Positions 1-7,525 of a DNA stretch of 31,859 nt are shown here, piece after piece; position 1 is the stretch's first letter; each line of letters begins with the position of its first letter. The notes beneath the pieces were generated by a model. That model had not been told where the DNA came from. It did no database searches and was given only the letters and a program-made list of their open reading frames with translations. The position numbers were made by a program, and so were the translations under genes. Source of the DNA: CAZBMJ01 sp964493205. Lineage in GTDB: Bacteria > Myxococcota > UBA727 > JABDBI01. The stretch is from NCBI GenBank assembly GCA_964493205.1, contig CAZBMJ010000028.1, positions 1 to 31,859 on the forward strand, in the 5' to 3' direction.

Positions 1-113
1 GAGGTGAAATAACCATATGATATCTGCTTCAAATCCTTAACCTGCCGCCTATGCGTAGAAACGCGCTGAAAACAGAATTTGAACACCTGTGCTTATCAAA
101 ACCTCAGGTTAAA

Positions 114-2153
114 CTAAATAGTCAACCACGTTTTAAAAGCATCAAACTTAGCTGGACGACCTAAAAATTCTTCCACTAAATCCTTGGCATCTTTAGAACC
201 ACCAGAGCTTAAAATAATTTCTTTAAATCTTTGAGCAGTTGCTTTATCCATTAAACCATTCTTTTTAAATGGTTCTAGTAAATCTTTGGCAAGGCTTAAG
301 GACCACATATACGTATAATACATGGCAGAATAGCCTTCTAAATGACCAAAATTATAGTTAAAGTGCGTACCTTCTTCATAAGGAAAATAGCTATATTGTG
401 ATTGTAAATCTTTAAGCATGGCTAAGGTATTAAAAGTTTTGGGGTCTTTATCAAAATAATTAACGCTTAGGGCTGCATAAAACATTTGTTGTCTGGCAGC
501 TATTGCTTTACCAAATTCGTCTGCGGCGCGCATTTTATTAACAAGCTCAGGTTTAATGGGCTGTTTTGTTTCATAATGCTTGGCAAAAGAAGCAAGCACT
601 TCTGGTGACCAAGCCCATTCTTCCAAAAATTGTGATGGTGCCTCAACGAAGTCCCATTCTGTGGCAACACCAGAAAATGGCATCCAATTTTGGCGCCCGG
701 CAAAAGTATGGTGTAATAAATGCCCAAATTCATGAAAAAATGTCACTACTTGAGCATGCTCCATAAAAGCATGTTTGTCGTTAGCACTGGGCCTAGGAAA
801 ATTACAAACCAACGCGCCTTCAGGGTATTGCCTATTTAATAAGCCGCTTTTGACAGTAAATTGCGCTGCATGCTGATATTTACCTTCACGAGGATGCATA
901 TCTAAATAAATACGGCCAAGCTTAGAAGTACTATCATAAACATCATAAACAACCACAGATTCATGCCAAACAGGGGCGTCTGTTATAGCCACATATTTTA
1001 TACCAAATAGCTCAGAAGTGGTATCAAGCACACCTTGTTTTACTTGTTCATAGGAAAAATAAGGTCTAACTTCTTGAGAATCAAAACTAAACTTTTCTTT
1101 TTTATAGCCCTCTTCTAAAAAAGCGCTCTCATAGCCTTCGATTTTTTCGATTTTTTGGGCACTTTTATCAGTCGTTTTCTTATATTCAAGCAACTGCGCA
1201 TACTCTTTATCAGCCCCTGCTTTAGCTAAACTTGATATGTTCTCGATAAAATCATAAACAGCTTTTGGCGTTTTGATCATTTTATCTTCTACTATATAAT
1301 CAGCATAGGACGAATAGCCTAGAAGCTTGGCTAATTCATAGCGCTTATTTATCATGGATTCCAAAATGGGGCCATTTTTTTGTCCGCGATTTAAATACTT
1401 ATGTCTAAGCTCTTTGCGGTATTGATTGCTATTTGCATACTGCATGAACGGTATGTAATCTGGGTAATCAGTGCTAATGGCTATTTTGCCTTTGGCATCT
1501 GGTTTGTGTGAATCAATATAATCTTTAGGAAGACCTGCGAGATCTTTTGTGCTGTTAAGCTCTATAAAAAATCTTTCTTGTCGAATATTTTGACCAAATT
1601 CTTGACCAATAATTACCAATTCTTCTCGTAATTGCCTAATTTTATATCTGGTTTCTTTATCTTTATCAACACCAGAGCGCTTAAACCCTCTAATAGTTTG
1701 TGTAAGCATACGTTGTGAAGATTGATCAAGCTTAGTGGAATCTATTTTTTTTATGACATTATAAACTTCTTCGTTCAAAGATAACTCTGTAGAAAACTTA
1801 GAAGCCTTTTGTTCACAAACTTCTGCAGTTTTTCTTAGGGCTTCACTAGGATGAACATTAGATAATAAACCAGCCTGGCTCATGGCAGAATCTAGTTGTA
1901 TTAAAATTTCATTATATTCCGAAAGAGCAGCAAAAGCATCAGGGCGATCTTTCATAGAAATTAATTTATCTTTATGATATTGTGCCTTTGCTAAATATTC
2001 ATCGCAAGCGGCAAGAACATTATTACCACTCATGTTTACATGTTTATCATAAGAACTGGCGTCAAATTTTTTCATATTTATACTCTTACAGCTGGTTAAT
2101 AAAAATAACCAACCAATCAAACTTATAAGTTTGGACATTCTACATATTTTCAT
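114..2153 (-). CDS. M3-family zinc oligopeptidase, lipoprotein
   Basis: A thimet-oligopeptidase-like M3 metallopeptidase, expected to cleave short peptides in the cell envelope. The N-terminus has a hydrophobic stretch ending in the lipobox LTSC (Cys near residue 22), so it should be exported and lipidated. The zinc site is HEFGH (H474, E475, H478) with the third ligand E504 in FVEAPSQ, and the conserved GHLEGYSAMYYTYMW substrate-site region follows near the C-terminus. At 679 residues it has the normal family length. The ATG at 2153 has a GAGGT ribosome binding site 11 bases upstream. It is divergent from the uptake operon at 2229, leaving 75 bp to hold both promoters. Family assignment is secure; the substrate is unknown. 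Most bacterial M3 enzymes (Dcp, PepF, OpdA) are cytoplasmic or periplasmic, so a lipid anchor is somewhat unusual. Confidence 0.93.
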   Translation of the reverse strand: MKICRMSKLISLIGWLFLLTSCKSINMKKFDASSYDKHVNMSGNNVLAACDEYLAKAQYHKDKLISMKDRPDAFAALSEYNEILIQLDSAMSQAGLLSNVHPSEALRKTAEVCEQKASKFSTELSLNEEVYNVIKKIDSTKLDQSSQRMLTQTIRGFKRSGVDKDKETRYKIRQLREELVIIGQEFGQNIRQERFFIELNSTKDLAGLPKDYIDSHKPDAKGKIAISTDYPDYIPFMQYANSNQYRKELRHKYLNRGQKNGPILESMINKRYELAKLLGYSSYADYIVEDKMIKTPKAVYDFIENISSLAKAGADKEYAQLLEYKKTTDKSAQKIEKIEGYESAFLEEGYKKEKFSFDSQEVRPYFSYEQVKQGVLDTTSELFGIKYVAITDAPVWHESVVVYDVYDSTSKLGRIYLDMHPREGKYQHAAQFTVKSGLLNRQYPEGALVCNFPRPSANDKHAFMEHAQVVTFFHEFGHLLHHTFAGRQNWMPFSGVATEWDFVEAPSQFLEEWAWSPEVLASFAKHYETKQPIKPELVNKMRAADEFGKAIAARQQMFYAALSVNYFDKDPKTFNTLAMLKDLQSQYSYFPYEEGTHFNYNFGHLEGYSAMYYTYMWSLSLAKDLLEPFKKNGLMDKATAQRFKEIILSSGGSKDAKDLVEEFLGRPAKFDAFKTWLTI

Positions 2154-2228
2154 AATTTTAAACTACCTCATTTTAAAATCTTCTTTAACATACTAGATAA
2201 GCTAAGGATGTTTTTTTAGGATTTATTC

Positions 2229-3980
2229 ATGAACAAAAATAATTTTAGCAAGTTCTTAATTAGTTTTTTACTTTTCCCTATCTTCTTTACGTTAGCTATA
2301 GATAGCGAAGAGCCTAAAAATGATTTCTACATCGTTGAAGTGCCTATTGAAGAACCAATACAAAATATAACTGCACATAAATCAGAAAGTATAGAAATGT
2401 TAGCCGGTGATAAAACAGCAATTTTTCATATACCTACTATTACCAAAAAAACTGATTTTAGTTCTTCACGTGGTTTAGGGTATAATAGACTTAATTTTGA
2501 AAATCTTGATTTACTTGACCCTCTAAGTTCTTTTTTACTTGCTACCAAAAATTTGCAAAACTATGCTTCCTCACTAAATATCTCTTTACCCATAAGCAAT
2601 AAAAAAGAAATTAATGCCCGCTTTGGCTATGGACTTTATCACTTATTCAAGTTGGCTAATAGCATAAACGTCCCTCTTGATGAAAATTCAAGTTTATTTA
2701 TGGCTAGCAGCATTGATTCTCATAACGCCAACTTTGCTTTTGAAGATGAAAATCTTGGCAAAAAAATACAGCTTGAGAAAAGAAATAATGATCAGCATAT
2801 GATAAAAACTATCGCTCAATATAGCCGCCAAACTACAGATCAAAAAATATTAGCTAGAGCTATGGCTAATATGCACGAAGGCGGCATTGAAGGATTTAGC
2901 TTTAGACAGCTAAATATCCGCTCAAATGCCATAAATGCTGGCATAAATGCAGAAGTTACGCAAAAAATCAAAGAAACTGAATTTTTTATTAATACTTCTC
3001 ACGGCGTATTTGAAAATTATACTTCTATAAATTTAACAAAAGATAGCGATTTTATACAGACTTCTCATGAAGTAATTGCAGGCTTTAAACCATTAAACTT
3101 TCCTAAATTTTTAAGCATGAATTTTGCTCAAAAAATAGTGATAGAAAAAGCTTATAAGAAAAACAAAACTAGATTAGGTTTAGGCTTACTAATGGATAGA
3201 AAATTTAACTTTGGAGAGAATGCTTCTTTAAATGCTAATTTCGATATGACTGGCTATCATGAAGAAGCTTTACTGTTTAATAAAAATTTAACGTTTGCTA
3301 TGATTCTTAATAATTATATGGATTTGAACGTAACGTATTTAAAAACTTCTAGAACTGCCAGTTTATTAGAACTCTACGGCAAAAATGCTTTTTTTAAAGG
3401 CAATAAAAAACTTAAGCCTGAATCTATTTATGGACTTAGCGTAGGCAGCAATATTAAGGCTCATAAAACTACTGATTTACATATAACAACTTTTTTTGAT
3501 TATTTGGGTGAAAGTATTGCTTATCAACCATATTTAGGCGCCAAAATCACTCCTAAAAATTCTTCTCACGCTATTAAATTTGGATTTGATGCGGGCCTAG
3601 ATTTTCGCCCACTGGAATTAGTAAAGCTGAGCACCAATAATGAATTTATAGCTATTAGTAAAGTTATGAGTAATAAAAACCCACTTCCTCAAACTCCATT
3701 TTTAAGTGGTATTACAAAAATTTTAATAGGACAGGAAAACTTTTTGCATTTAACTTTGCAAACTCGTTATAAAACTTCTTCATTTTTTGATTTTGATAAA
3801 CGCCTTAAACTAAACCCTTACATGCTTATTGACAGCATTGCTACCTATGAAATGAATGAAAAAATAGGATTTTCTTTAATGGTTGAAAATATCTTTAATG
3901 AAAAAGGAGCTAAAAATGCTCTCTATATGCCCATTCAAGGAACAACGTTCTTTGGCCAAATACAAATAAATAATATTTAG
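2229..3980 (+). CDS. TonB-dependent-receptor-like outer membrane barrel (BtuB-like)
   Basis: A predicted outer-membrane receptor for a chelate such as a corrinoid, haem or siderophore. A signal peptide (about residues 1-23) is followed by a region of roughly 85 residues, then alternating amphipathic strands to the C-terminus. Diagnostic stretches are SLLELYGKNAFFKGNKKLKP (receptor-type barrel motif ending in the L-x-PE that precedes barrel strands) and the C-terminal VENIFNEKG with a final aromatic-rich strand. At 583 residues it is short for the family, and the plug region before the barrel lacks the usual IRG and YG-x-GAxxG motifs; only RGLGYNRLNF resembles a degenerate plug. An AGGAT ribosome binding site precedes the ATG. 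It is the first gene of a four-gene uptake operon, which supports the transport role. Barrel call is good; a canonical TonB mechanism is less certain. Confidence 0.75.
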   Translation: MNKNNFSKFLISFLLFPIFFTLAIDSEEPKNDFYIVEVPIEEPIQNITAHKSESIEMLAGDKTAIFHIPTITKKTDFSSSRGLGYNRLNFENLDLLDPLSSFLLATKNLQNYASSLNISLPISNKKEINARFGYGLYHLFKLANSINVPLDENSSLFMASSIDSHNANFAFEDENLGKKIQLEKRNNDQHMIKTIAQYSRQTTDQKILARAMANMHEGGIEGFSFRQLNIRSNAINAGINAEVTQKIKETEFFINTSHGVFENYTSINLTKDSDFIQTSHEVIAGFKPLNFPKFLSMNFAQKIVIEKAYKKNKTRLGLGLLMDRKFNFGENASLNANFDMTGYHEEALLFNKNLTFAMILNNYMDLNVTYLKTSRTASLLELYGKNAFFKGNKKLKPESIYGLSVGSNIKAHKTTDLHITTFFDYLGESIAYQPYLGAKITPKNSSHAIKFGFDAGLDFRPLELVKLSTNNEFIAISKVMSNKNPLPQTPFLSGITKILIGQENFLHLTLQTRYKTSSFFDFDKRLKLNPYMLIDSIATYEMNEKIGFSLMVENIFNEKGAKNALYMPIQGTTFFGQIQINNI

Positions 3981-3988
3981 GGCATCTA

Positions 3989-4867
3989 ATGAAAAAATGG
4001 ATTTTTTTAGCTTTTAGTATTGCATCGTTATGTGTTGTCTATTGGTGTATCAAAGATGACTTTGTTATTAATAAAAGTTTTAGTAAAAATCCTTATATAC
4101 GCGTAGTGAGCTTAGCGCCCTCTTTTTCTGAAACCATGAAAAGCTTAGGTCAAACTCACCGTTTAGTGGGAGTAAGCACAGATTGTGATAAAAAAGTTTT
4201 TAAAAACATCAAAAAAATTGGTTCTTTTGCTCAAATAAATATAGAAGCCATACTAGAACTCAAACCTGATTTAGTGCTCGCAGTGCCCCATGTTTTAGCA
4301 AAACCTATACTTAAAAAATTAGCAAAACATAATATTGAAATTTTTGCCCATCAGCCAGATACCATAGAAGATATTGAAACTATAACTAGATTATTAGCTA
4401 AAAAATTTAATGTTAATAACTTAGGAGACTTAGTCATAAACGATATTAATAATTCAATCATAAATGCTAAAAAAGATATTGAATTACTGCAAGATAATAA
4501 AGCAAAAAAAAAATTCTTAATGGCTATTTCAGCTAGTCCATTAGTGGTTGCTGGAAAAAAATCTTTTCCCTCCCAAGTACTAGAAAGACTAGGATTTATT
4601 AATTCAGTGACTATGGAAGATGTGGCATGGCCCATATGGCCCTTGGAACAAATATTACTTAATCCTCCAGATATTATTGTTTTTACTGCTGGAGCAGAAA
4701 ACTTTTTTCAATATCAACATATATTAAATAAAATTCACGAAAAAACCGGCAACATAGCTATAATAGCCTCAAAAAATCATATATTCTCTTCACCATCACC
4801 AAAACTAATAAAAGATATTAAAAAATTCACAAATTTAATCAAAAAAGAATATAATCGTGCAATATAA
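3989..4867 (+). CDS. BtuF/TroA-type periplasmic substrate-binding protein of an ABC importer
   Basis: A periplasmic binding protein delivering a corrinoid or iron chelate to the permease encoded next to it. It opens with one N-terminal hydrophobic segment, then the TroA-fold signature RVVSLAPSFSETMKSLGQ and LVGVSTDCD, close to BtuF. Further on are LKPDLVLA, and WPIWPLEQILLNPPDIIV, which aligns with the BtuF substrate-contacting tryptophan region. The Cys residues near the N-terminus do not form a normal lipobox (the residue before each Cys is wrong), so it is probably membrane-tethered by an uncleaved segment or cleaved as a soluble protein. Length (292) fits the family. It starts 8 bp after the receptor gene and its end overlaps the permease start by 11 bp, so translation is probably coupled. 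Corrinoid versus iron-chelate specificity cannot be decided here. Confidence 0.85.
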   Translation: MKKWIFLAFSIASLCVVYWCIKDDFVINKSFSKNPYIRVVSLAPSFSETMKSLGQTHRLVGVSTDCDKKVFKNIKKIGSFAQINIEAILELKPDLVLAVPHVLAKPILKKLAKHNIEIFAHQPDTIEDIETITRLLAKKFNVNNLGDLVINDINNSIINAKKDIELLQDNKAKKKFLMAISASPLVVAGKKSFPSQVLERLGFINSVTMEDVAWPIWPLEQILLNPPDIIVFTAGAENFFQYQHILNKIHEKTGNIAIIASKNHIFSSPSPKLIKDIKKFTNLIKKEYNRAI

Positions 4868-5831
4868 AAATAAATATAAGATATGTTTAACTTTAGGTGT
4901 AATTTTAACTGTTTTAATATTATTTTTAAGTCTTTTTATTGGTTCAGATGGACTAAATTTCAACACAAATAAAACTATTTTATCTTATAGATTAATAAGA
5001 ATTATTTTATCATTAATAGCAGGTTCATCACTAGCCATAAGTGGGGCAAGTTTACAAGGTATTTTTAAAAATTATTTAGCGGATCCCCACTTGTTAGGCA
5101 TAAGTGGTGGCGCTGCTCTAGGGGCGTGCATAAGCATAGCTTTTTTTAGTGAAGAATTTTTTTTATTGCCTAGTATTGGCGCTCTTATTGGTGGTTTTAT
5201 AGCTTTTATTATTATTTTTTCTTTTTTAACTAAAAATAATAACGTAATCACCAACACTTTATTGGTTGGTATTTTAATCAACTCTTTGGCTGCTTCTTTA
5301 ATAAGCATGCTTAAAATAATCTTACCAGCACAAAAATCTCAAAATTTGCTTTTTTGGCTCGTTGGCCAAATAAACATTGTAGAACCAGAATATTTTATAC
5401 TAATTATACTTATATGGATTACGGGGTCTTACATACTTATTAAATTTAGGGGAGAGCTAGAAATACTATCTTTTGGAAAAGATGAAGCAACTTTGTTAGG
5501 CATAAATTCTTCTTTAGTAATAAAGATAGTTATCTTAGCTAATTGTTTATTAATAGCCAATGTTGTAGCTTTTTGTGGGATGATCGGCTTTGTGGGGTTG
5601 GTAATACCGCATTTTATAAGATTATTTAAATGCTATGATTTACGGTTGTTATTACCACTGGCTTTTGTTTTTGGTGGTCTTTGTTTGTTAATTTTTGACT
5701 CATTAAGCAGGCTTAGCTTTTATTTTTTTAGTACGGAAATACCAGTGGGCGCCCTATGTTCATTATTTTTATCACCATTATTTTTTTGGTTATTACTTAG
5801 GCTTAGCAATGAAACCAAGTCTTATAATTAA
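4857..5831 (+). CDS. FecCD/BtuC-family ABC permease
   Basis: The membrane-spanning subunit of the importer, about nine or ten hydrophobic helices across 324 residues. Family hallmarks include SGASLQGIFKNYLADPHLLG and ISGGAALGA near residues 60-90, the cytoplasmic coupling region around GMIGFVGLVIPHFIRLF, and the C-terminal EIPVGALCSLFLSPLFFWLL. The only usable start in frame near the 5' end is GTG at 4857, inside the end of the binding-protein gene, with no obvious ribosome binding site, which suggests translational coupling. The 3' end overlaps the ATPase gene by 23 bp. Function as a cobalamin or iron-chelate permease follows from family and context. Confidence 0.92.
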   Translation: MQYKNKYKICLTLGVILTVLILFLSLFIGSDGLNFNTNKTILSYRLIRIILSLIAGSSLAISGASLQGIFKNYLADPHLLGISGGAALGACISIAFFSEEFFLLPSIGALIGGFIAFIIIFSFLTKNNNVITNTLLVGILINSLAASLISMLKIILPAQKSQNLLFWLVGQINIVEPEYFILIILIWITGSYILIKFRGELEILSFGKDEATLLGINSSLVIKIVILANCLLIANVVAFCGMIGFVGLVIPHFIRLFKCYDLRLLLPLAFVFGGLCLLIFDSLSRLSFYFFSTEIPVGALCSLFLSPLFFWLLLRLSNETKSYN

Positions 5832-6477
5832 AAATCTGACTTTTGAGATAAATAAAAAATTAATATTTAACAATATTAATATAATTTTAGAATCAGATAC
5901 TATATATGCACTAATTGGTGATAATGGATCAGGCAAAACAACTCTTTTTAAAAGCATTATTGGGCTAAATAATAACCTAAAAAATAATATAGAATTTAAT
6001 AATAAAAATTTAAATAATCTAAGTATAAATTTTATTGCCAACAAATTTTCTTTTCTAAGTCAAGAAAATTTTAATTTAACCTATTGTTTAGCAAGACAAA
6101 GAATAGCCCATGGCTTAATACCTATTTATGGTTTGAATCCTTGGTTACAAGACGAACAAATAAGTCTTATAGAGCAAGTAGCAAAAAATCTTAATATCAC
6201 TCATTTATTAGACCGTTCAATTAATCTAATAAGTGGAGGCGAACAAAGATTAGTAAACATTGCTAAAAGCGTTATCAATCCTCAGTGTGAAGTTTTTTTA
6301 CTGGATGAACCTTCAGTATTTCTAGACTTTAAGCAAAAAGACTTTTTAATAGATTATTTACTTAAGCTTAAATCACCAAAACGTATTATTATTTTTTCTA
6401 GCCATGACATGGATTTTATTAACAAGTGTGCCAATAAAATTTTATTATTAAAAGACAATCAAATTTTGCAAAAATAA
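5809..6477 (+). CDS. ABC importer ATPase subunit (BtuD/FepC-like)
   Basis: The nucleotide-binding subunit that powers the permease. It has Walker A GDNGSGKTT (residues 37-45), the ABC signature SGGEQ (about 142-146), Walker B VFLLDEPS (D166, E167) and the switch His in SSHDMDF (H199). At 222 residues it is somewhat shorter than typical BtuD/FepC (about 250). Its last codons (DNQILQK then stop) lie inside a 27-bp sequence that recurs perfectly beyond the neighbouring Rpn gene, so an insertion appears to have occurred exactly at the end of this gene without damaging it. Strong SGGE and Walker motifs make the family call secure. Confidence 0.93.
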   Translation: MKPSLIIKNLTFEINKKLIFNNINIILESDTIYALIGDNGSGKTTLFKSIIGLNNNLKNNIEFNNKNLNNLSINFIANKFSFLSQENFNLTYCLARQRIAHGLIPIYGLNPWLQDEQISLIEQVAKNLNITHLLDRSINLISGGEQRLVNIAKSVINPQCEVFLLDEPSVFLDFKQKDFLIDYLLKLKSPKRIIIFSSHDMDFINKCANKILLLKDNQILQK

Positions 6478-6481
6478 ACAT
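6455..6481 (+). repeat. Direct repeat, left copy, flanking the Rpn gene
   Basis: A 27-bp sequence starting ACAATCAAATTTTGC that covers the last codons and stop of the ABC ATPase gene. It is identical to 7469-7495. Allowing one mismatch the match extends left to 33 bp (6449-6481 against 7463-7495). The two copies bracket the Rpn nuclease gene with a period of 1014 bp. Confidence 0.95.
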
Positions 6482-6507
6482 CACATATGCATATTCTTGT
6501 TAATTTG

Positions 6508-7398
6508 TTATTTTAAAGCCTTGATTTGCTCAAAAGAAAGCCCAGTAACTTGGTTTATAGTTTTTTCGTTAATACCAGTTTTAAGCATATTTTTAGCTAT
6601 GATAAGCTTGCTCTCTTCAATTCCTTCTTGTTTGCCTTCTTCTCTGCCCTTTTTAAGGCCTTTTTCAATCCCTTCTTCATATTTATTTTCTATAGTTGCT
6701 ATATAACTATTGTAATACTTTTCTGATTGGTCATAGGTTAATAGCTCTTCTTCATTCCAAGAAAACCTATTTAACTCTTCATACGCTCGTTCTATAATAT
6801 CATCTCCCTCAATAATCCTTTCCACATCATCTTCTGACGTCTTTTCTCCATATTTAAAAAAATAGACCCACTTTTCTATGATGGTTTCAAGATTATTGAT
6901 ATTTTTATTAAACTTAGGCAGTTCTAAAAACGTAAAAGAAAAATCTTTAAGATCATTTTCAGAAGTTTCTTTATCCAAAATAACATGATCAGATTTATAA
7001 GCAGCTTTGTTAGGAAATATGACAAAGTCAGCTATGGCTAGAAAAATAATTTCTTTTAAGTCTGCATAGCTCCCACCTGCATGAGCTTGGGAGCAATAGG
7101 CTTTAGCGGCATAGTACTGGGCTCTTTTTTCAAATCCTTTTTCTTTGGCAACTTGAATTTCAACGATATACTGATTTCCATGCTCATCTTTGCACAACAC
7201 ATCTACAATGCTAGTTTTGTGTACAGCGATTTCTGGTTCTTGAATAGTTTTTAAAAAGGTTACGTTTTTAATAGGCAGCTTTTCTTTAAAAATGAGCATA
7301 TCGTTTAAAAAATGTATCAAGATATCTTTGTTTTTCTCTGAACCAAAGATTTTTTTAAAACAAAAGTCATTTTTAGGATCTAAAAATTTATAAAACAT
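6508..7398 (-). CDS. Rpn-family PD-(D/E)XK nuclease (recombination-promoting nuclease / PDDEXK_2 type)
   Basis: A predicted DNA endonuclease of the Rpn / 'transposase_31' superfamily. The opening FLDPKNDFCFKKIFG and the core with VDVLC then YIVEIQ supply the PD-(D/E)XK acidic residues (D66, E80 and Q82 counted from the ATG at 7398). The C-terminal third is charged and helical, with KGLKKGREEGKQEG repeats, typical of the variable tail of these proteins. An upstream in-frame ATG at 7416 lacks a ribosome binding site, whereas the ATG at 7398 has GAGG nine bases upstream, so I use the latter (296 residues). It is oriented against both neighbours and bounded by a 27-bp direct repeat, so it appears to be an acquired unit. 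E. coli Rpn proteins cut DNA, stimulate recA-independent recombination and have been linked to phage defence; the role here is inferred only from family. Confidence 0.88.
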   Translation of the reverse strand: MFYKFLDPKNDFCFKKIFGSEKNKDILIHFLNDMLIFKEKLPIKNVTFLKTIQEPEIAVHKTSIVDVLCKDEHGNQYIVEIQVAKEKGFEKRAQYYAAKAYCSQAHAGGSYADLKEIIFLAIADFVIFPNKAAYKSDHVILDKETSENDLKDFSFTFLELPKFNKNINNLETIIEKWVYFFKYGEKTSEDDVERIIEGDDIIERAYEELNRFSWNEEELLTYDQSEKYYNSYIATIENKYEEGIEKGLKKGREEGKQEGIEESKLIIAKNMLKTGINEKTINQVTGLSFEQIKALK

Positions 7399-7468
7399 AC
7401 TAATAACCCTCAACATATTAGATAACTATATCTTAAAAAGATCTAAAGTACAGAAGTAAAACTAAAAA

Positions 7469-7495
7469 ACAATCAAATTTTGCAAAAATAAACAT
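7469..7495 (+). repeat. Direct repeat, right copy, flanking the Rpn gene
   Basis: A perfect 27-bp copy of the ABC ATPase 3' end (6455-6481), located in intergenic DNA. It is followed immediately by TATAAT (7495-7500), a plausible -10 element for the metalloprotease gene, although no good -35 was found. Confidence 0.95.
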
Positions 7496-7525
7496 ATAAT
7501 ATACTATAGAAATATAGGAAAAAAT

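Larger units (their letters stand above)
6482..7495. mobile_element. Putative inserted Rpn unit bounded by 27-bp direct repeat
   Basis: The 1014-bp segment between the left repeat copy and the end of the right copy holds only the Rpn gene and its upstream DNA. Removing it restores a continuous arrangement in which the ABC ATPase stop is followed directly by the promoter region of the metalloprotease gene at 7526. No terminal inverted repeats were seen, and 27 bp is long for a transposase target duplication, so the mechanism could be recombination or break repair rather than classical transposition. Confidence 0.6.

Noticed and set aside
25..60. A TTCAAATCC segment resembling a tRNA T-loop in the first 113 bases
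   Set aside because: The flanking bases do not form a T-stem or acceptor stem. The first 12 bases (GAG GTG AAA TAA) could be the end of an upstream gene, but this cannot be established. Nothing else supported in 1-113.
2154..2228. Possible cobalamin riboswitch ahead of the uptake operon
   Set aside because: The gap is only 75 bp; a B12 riboswitch needs about 200 bases and its conserved B12 box was not found, so the substrate cannot be assigned from regulation.
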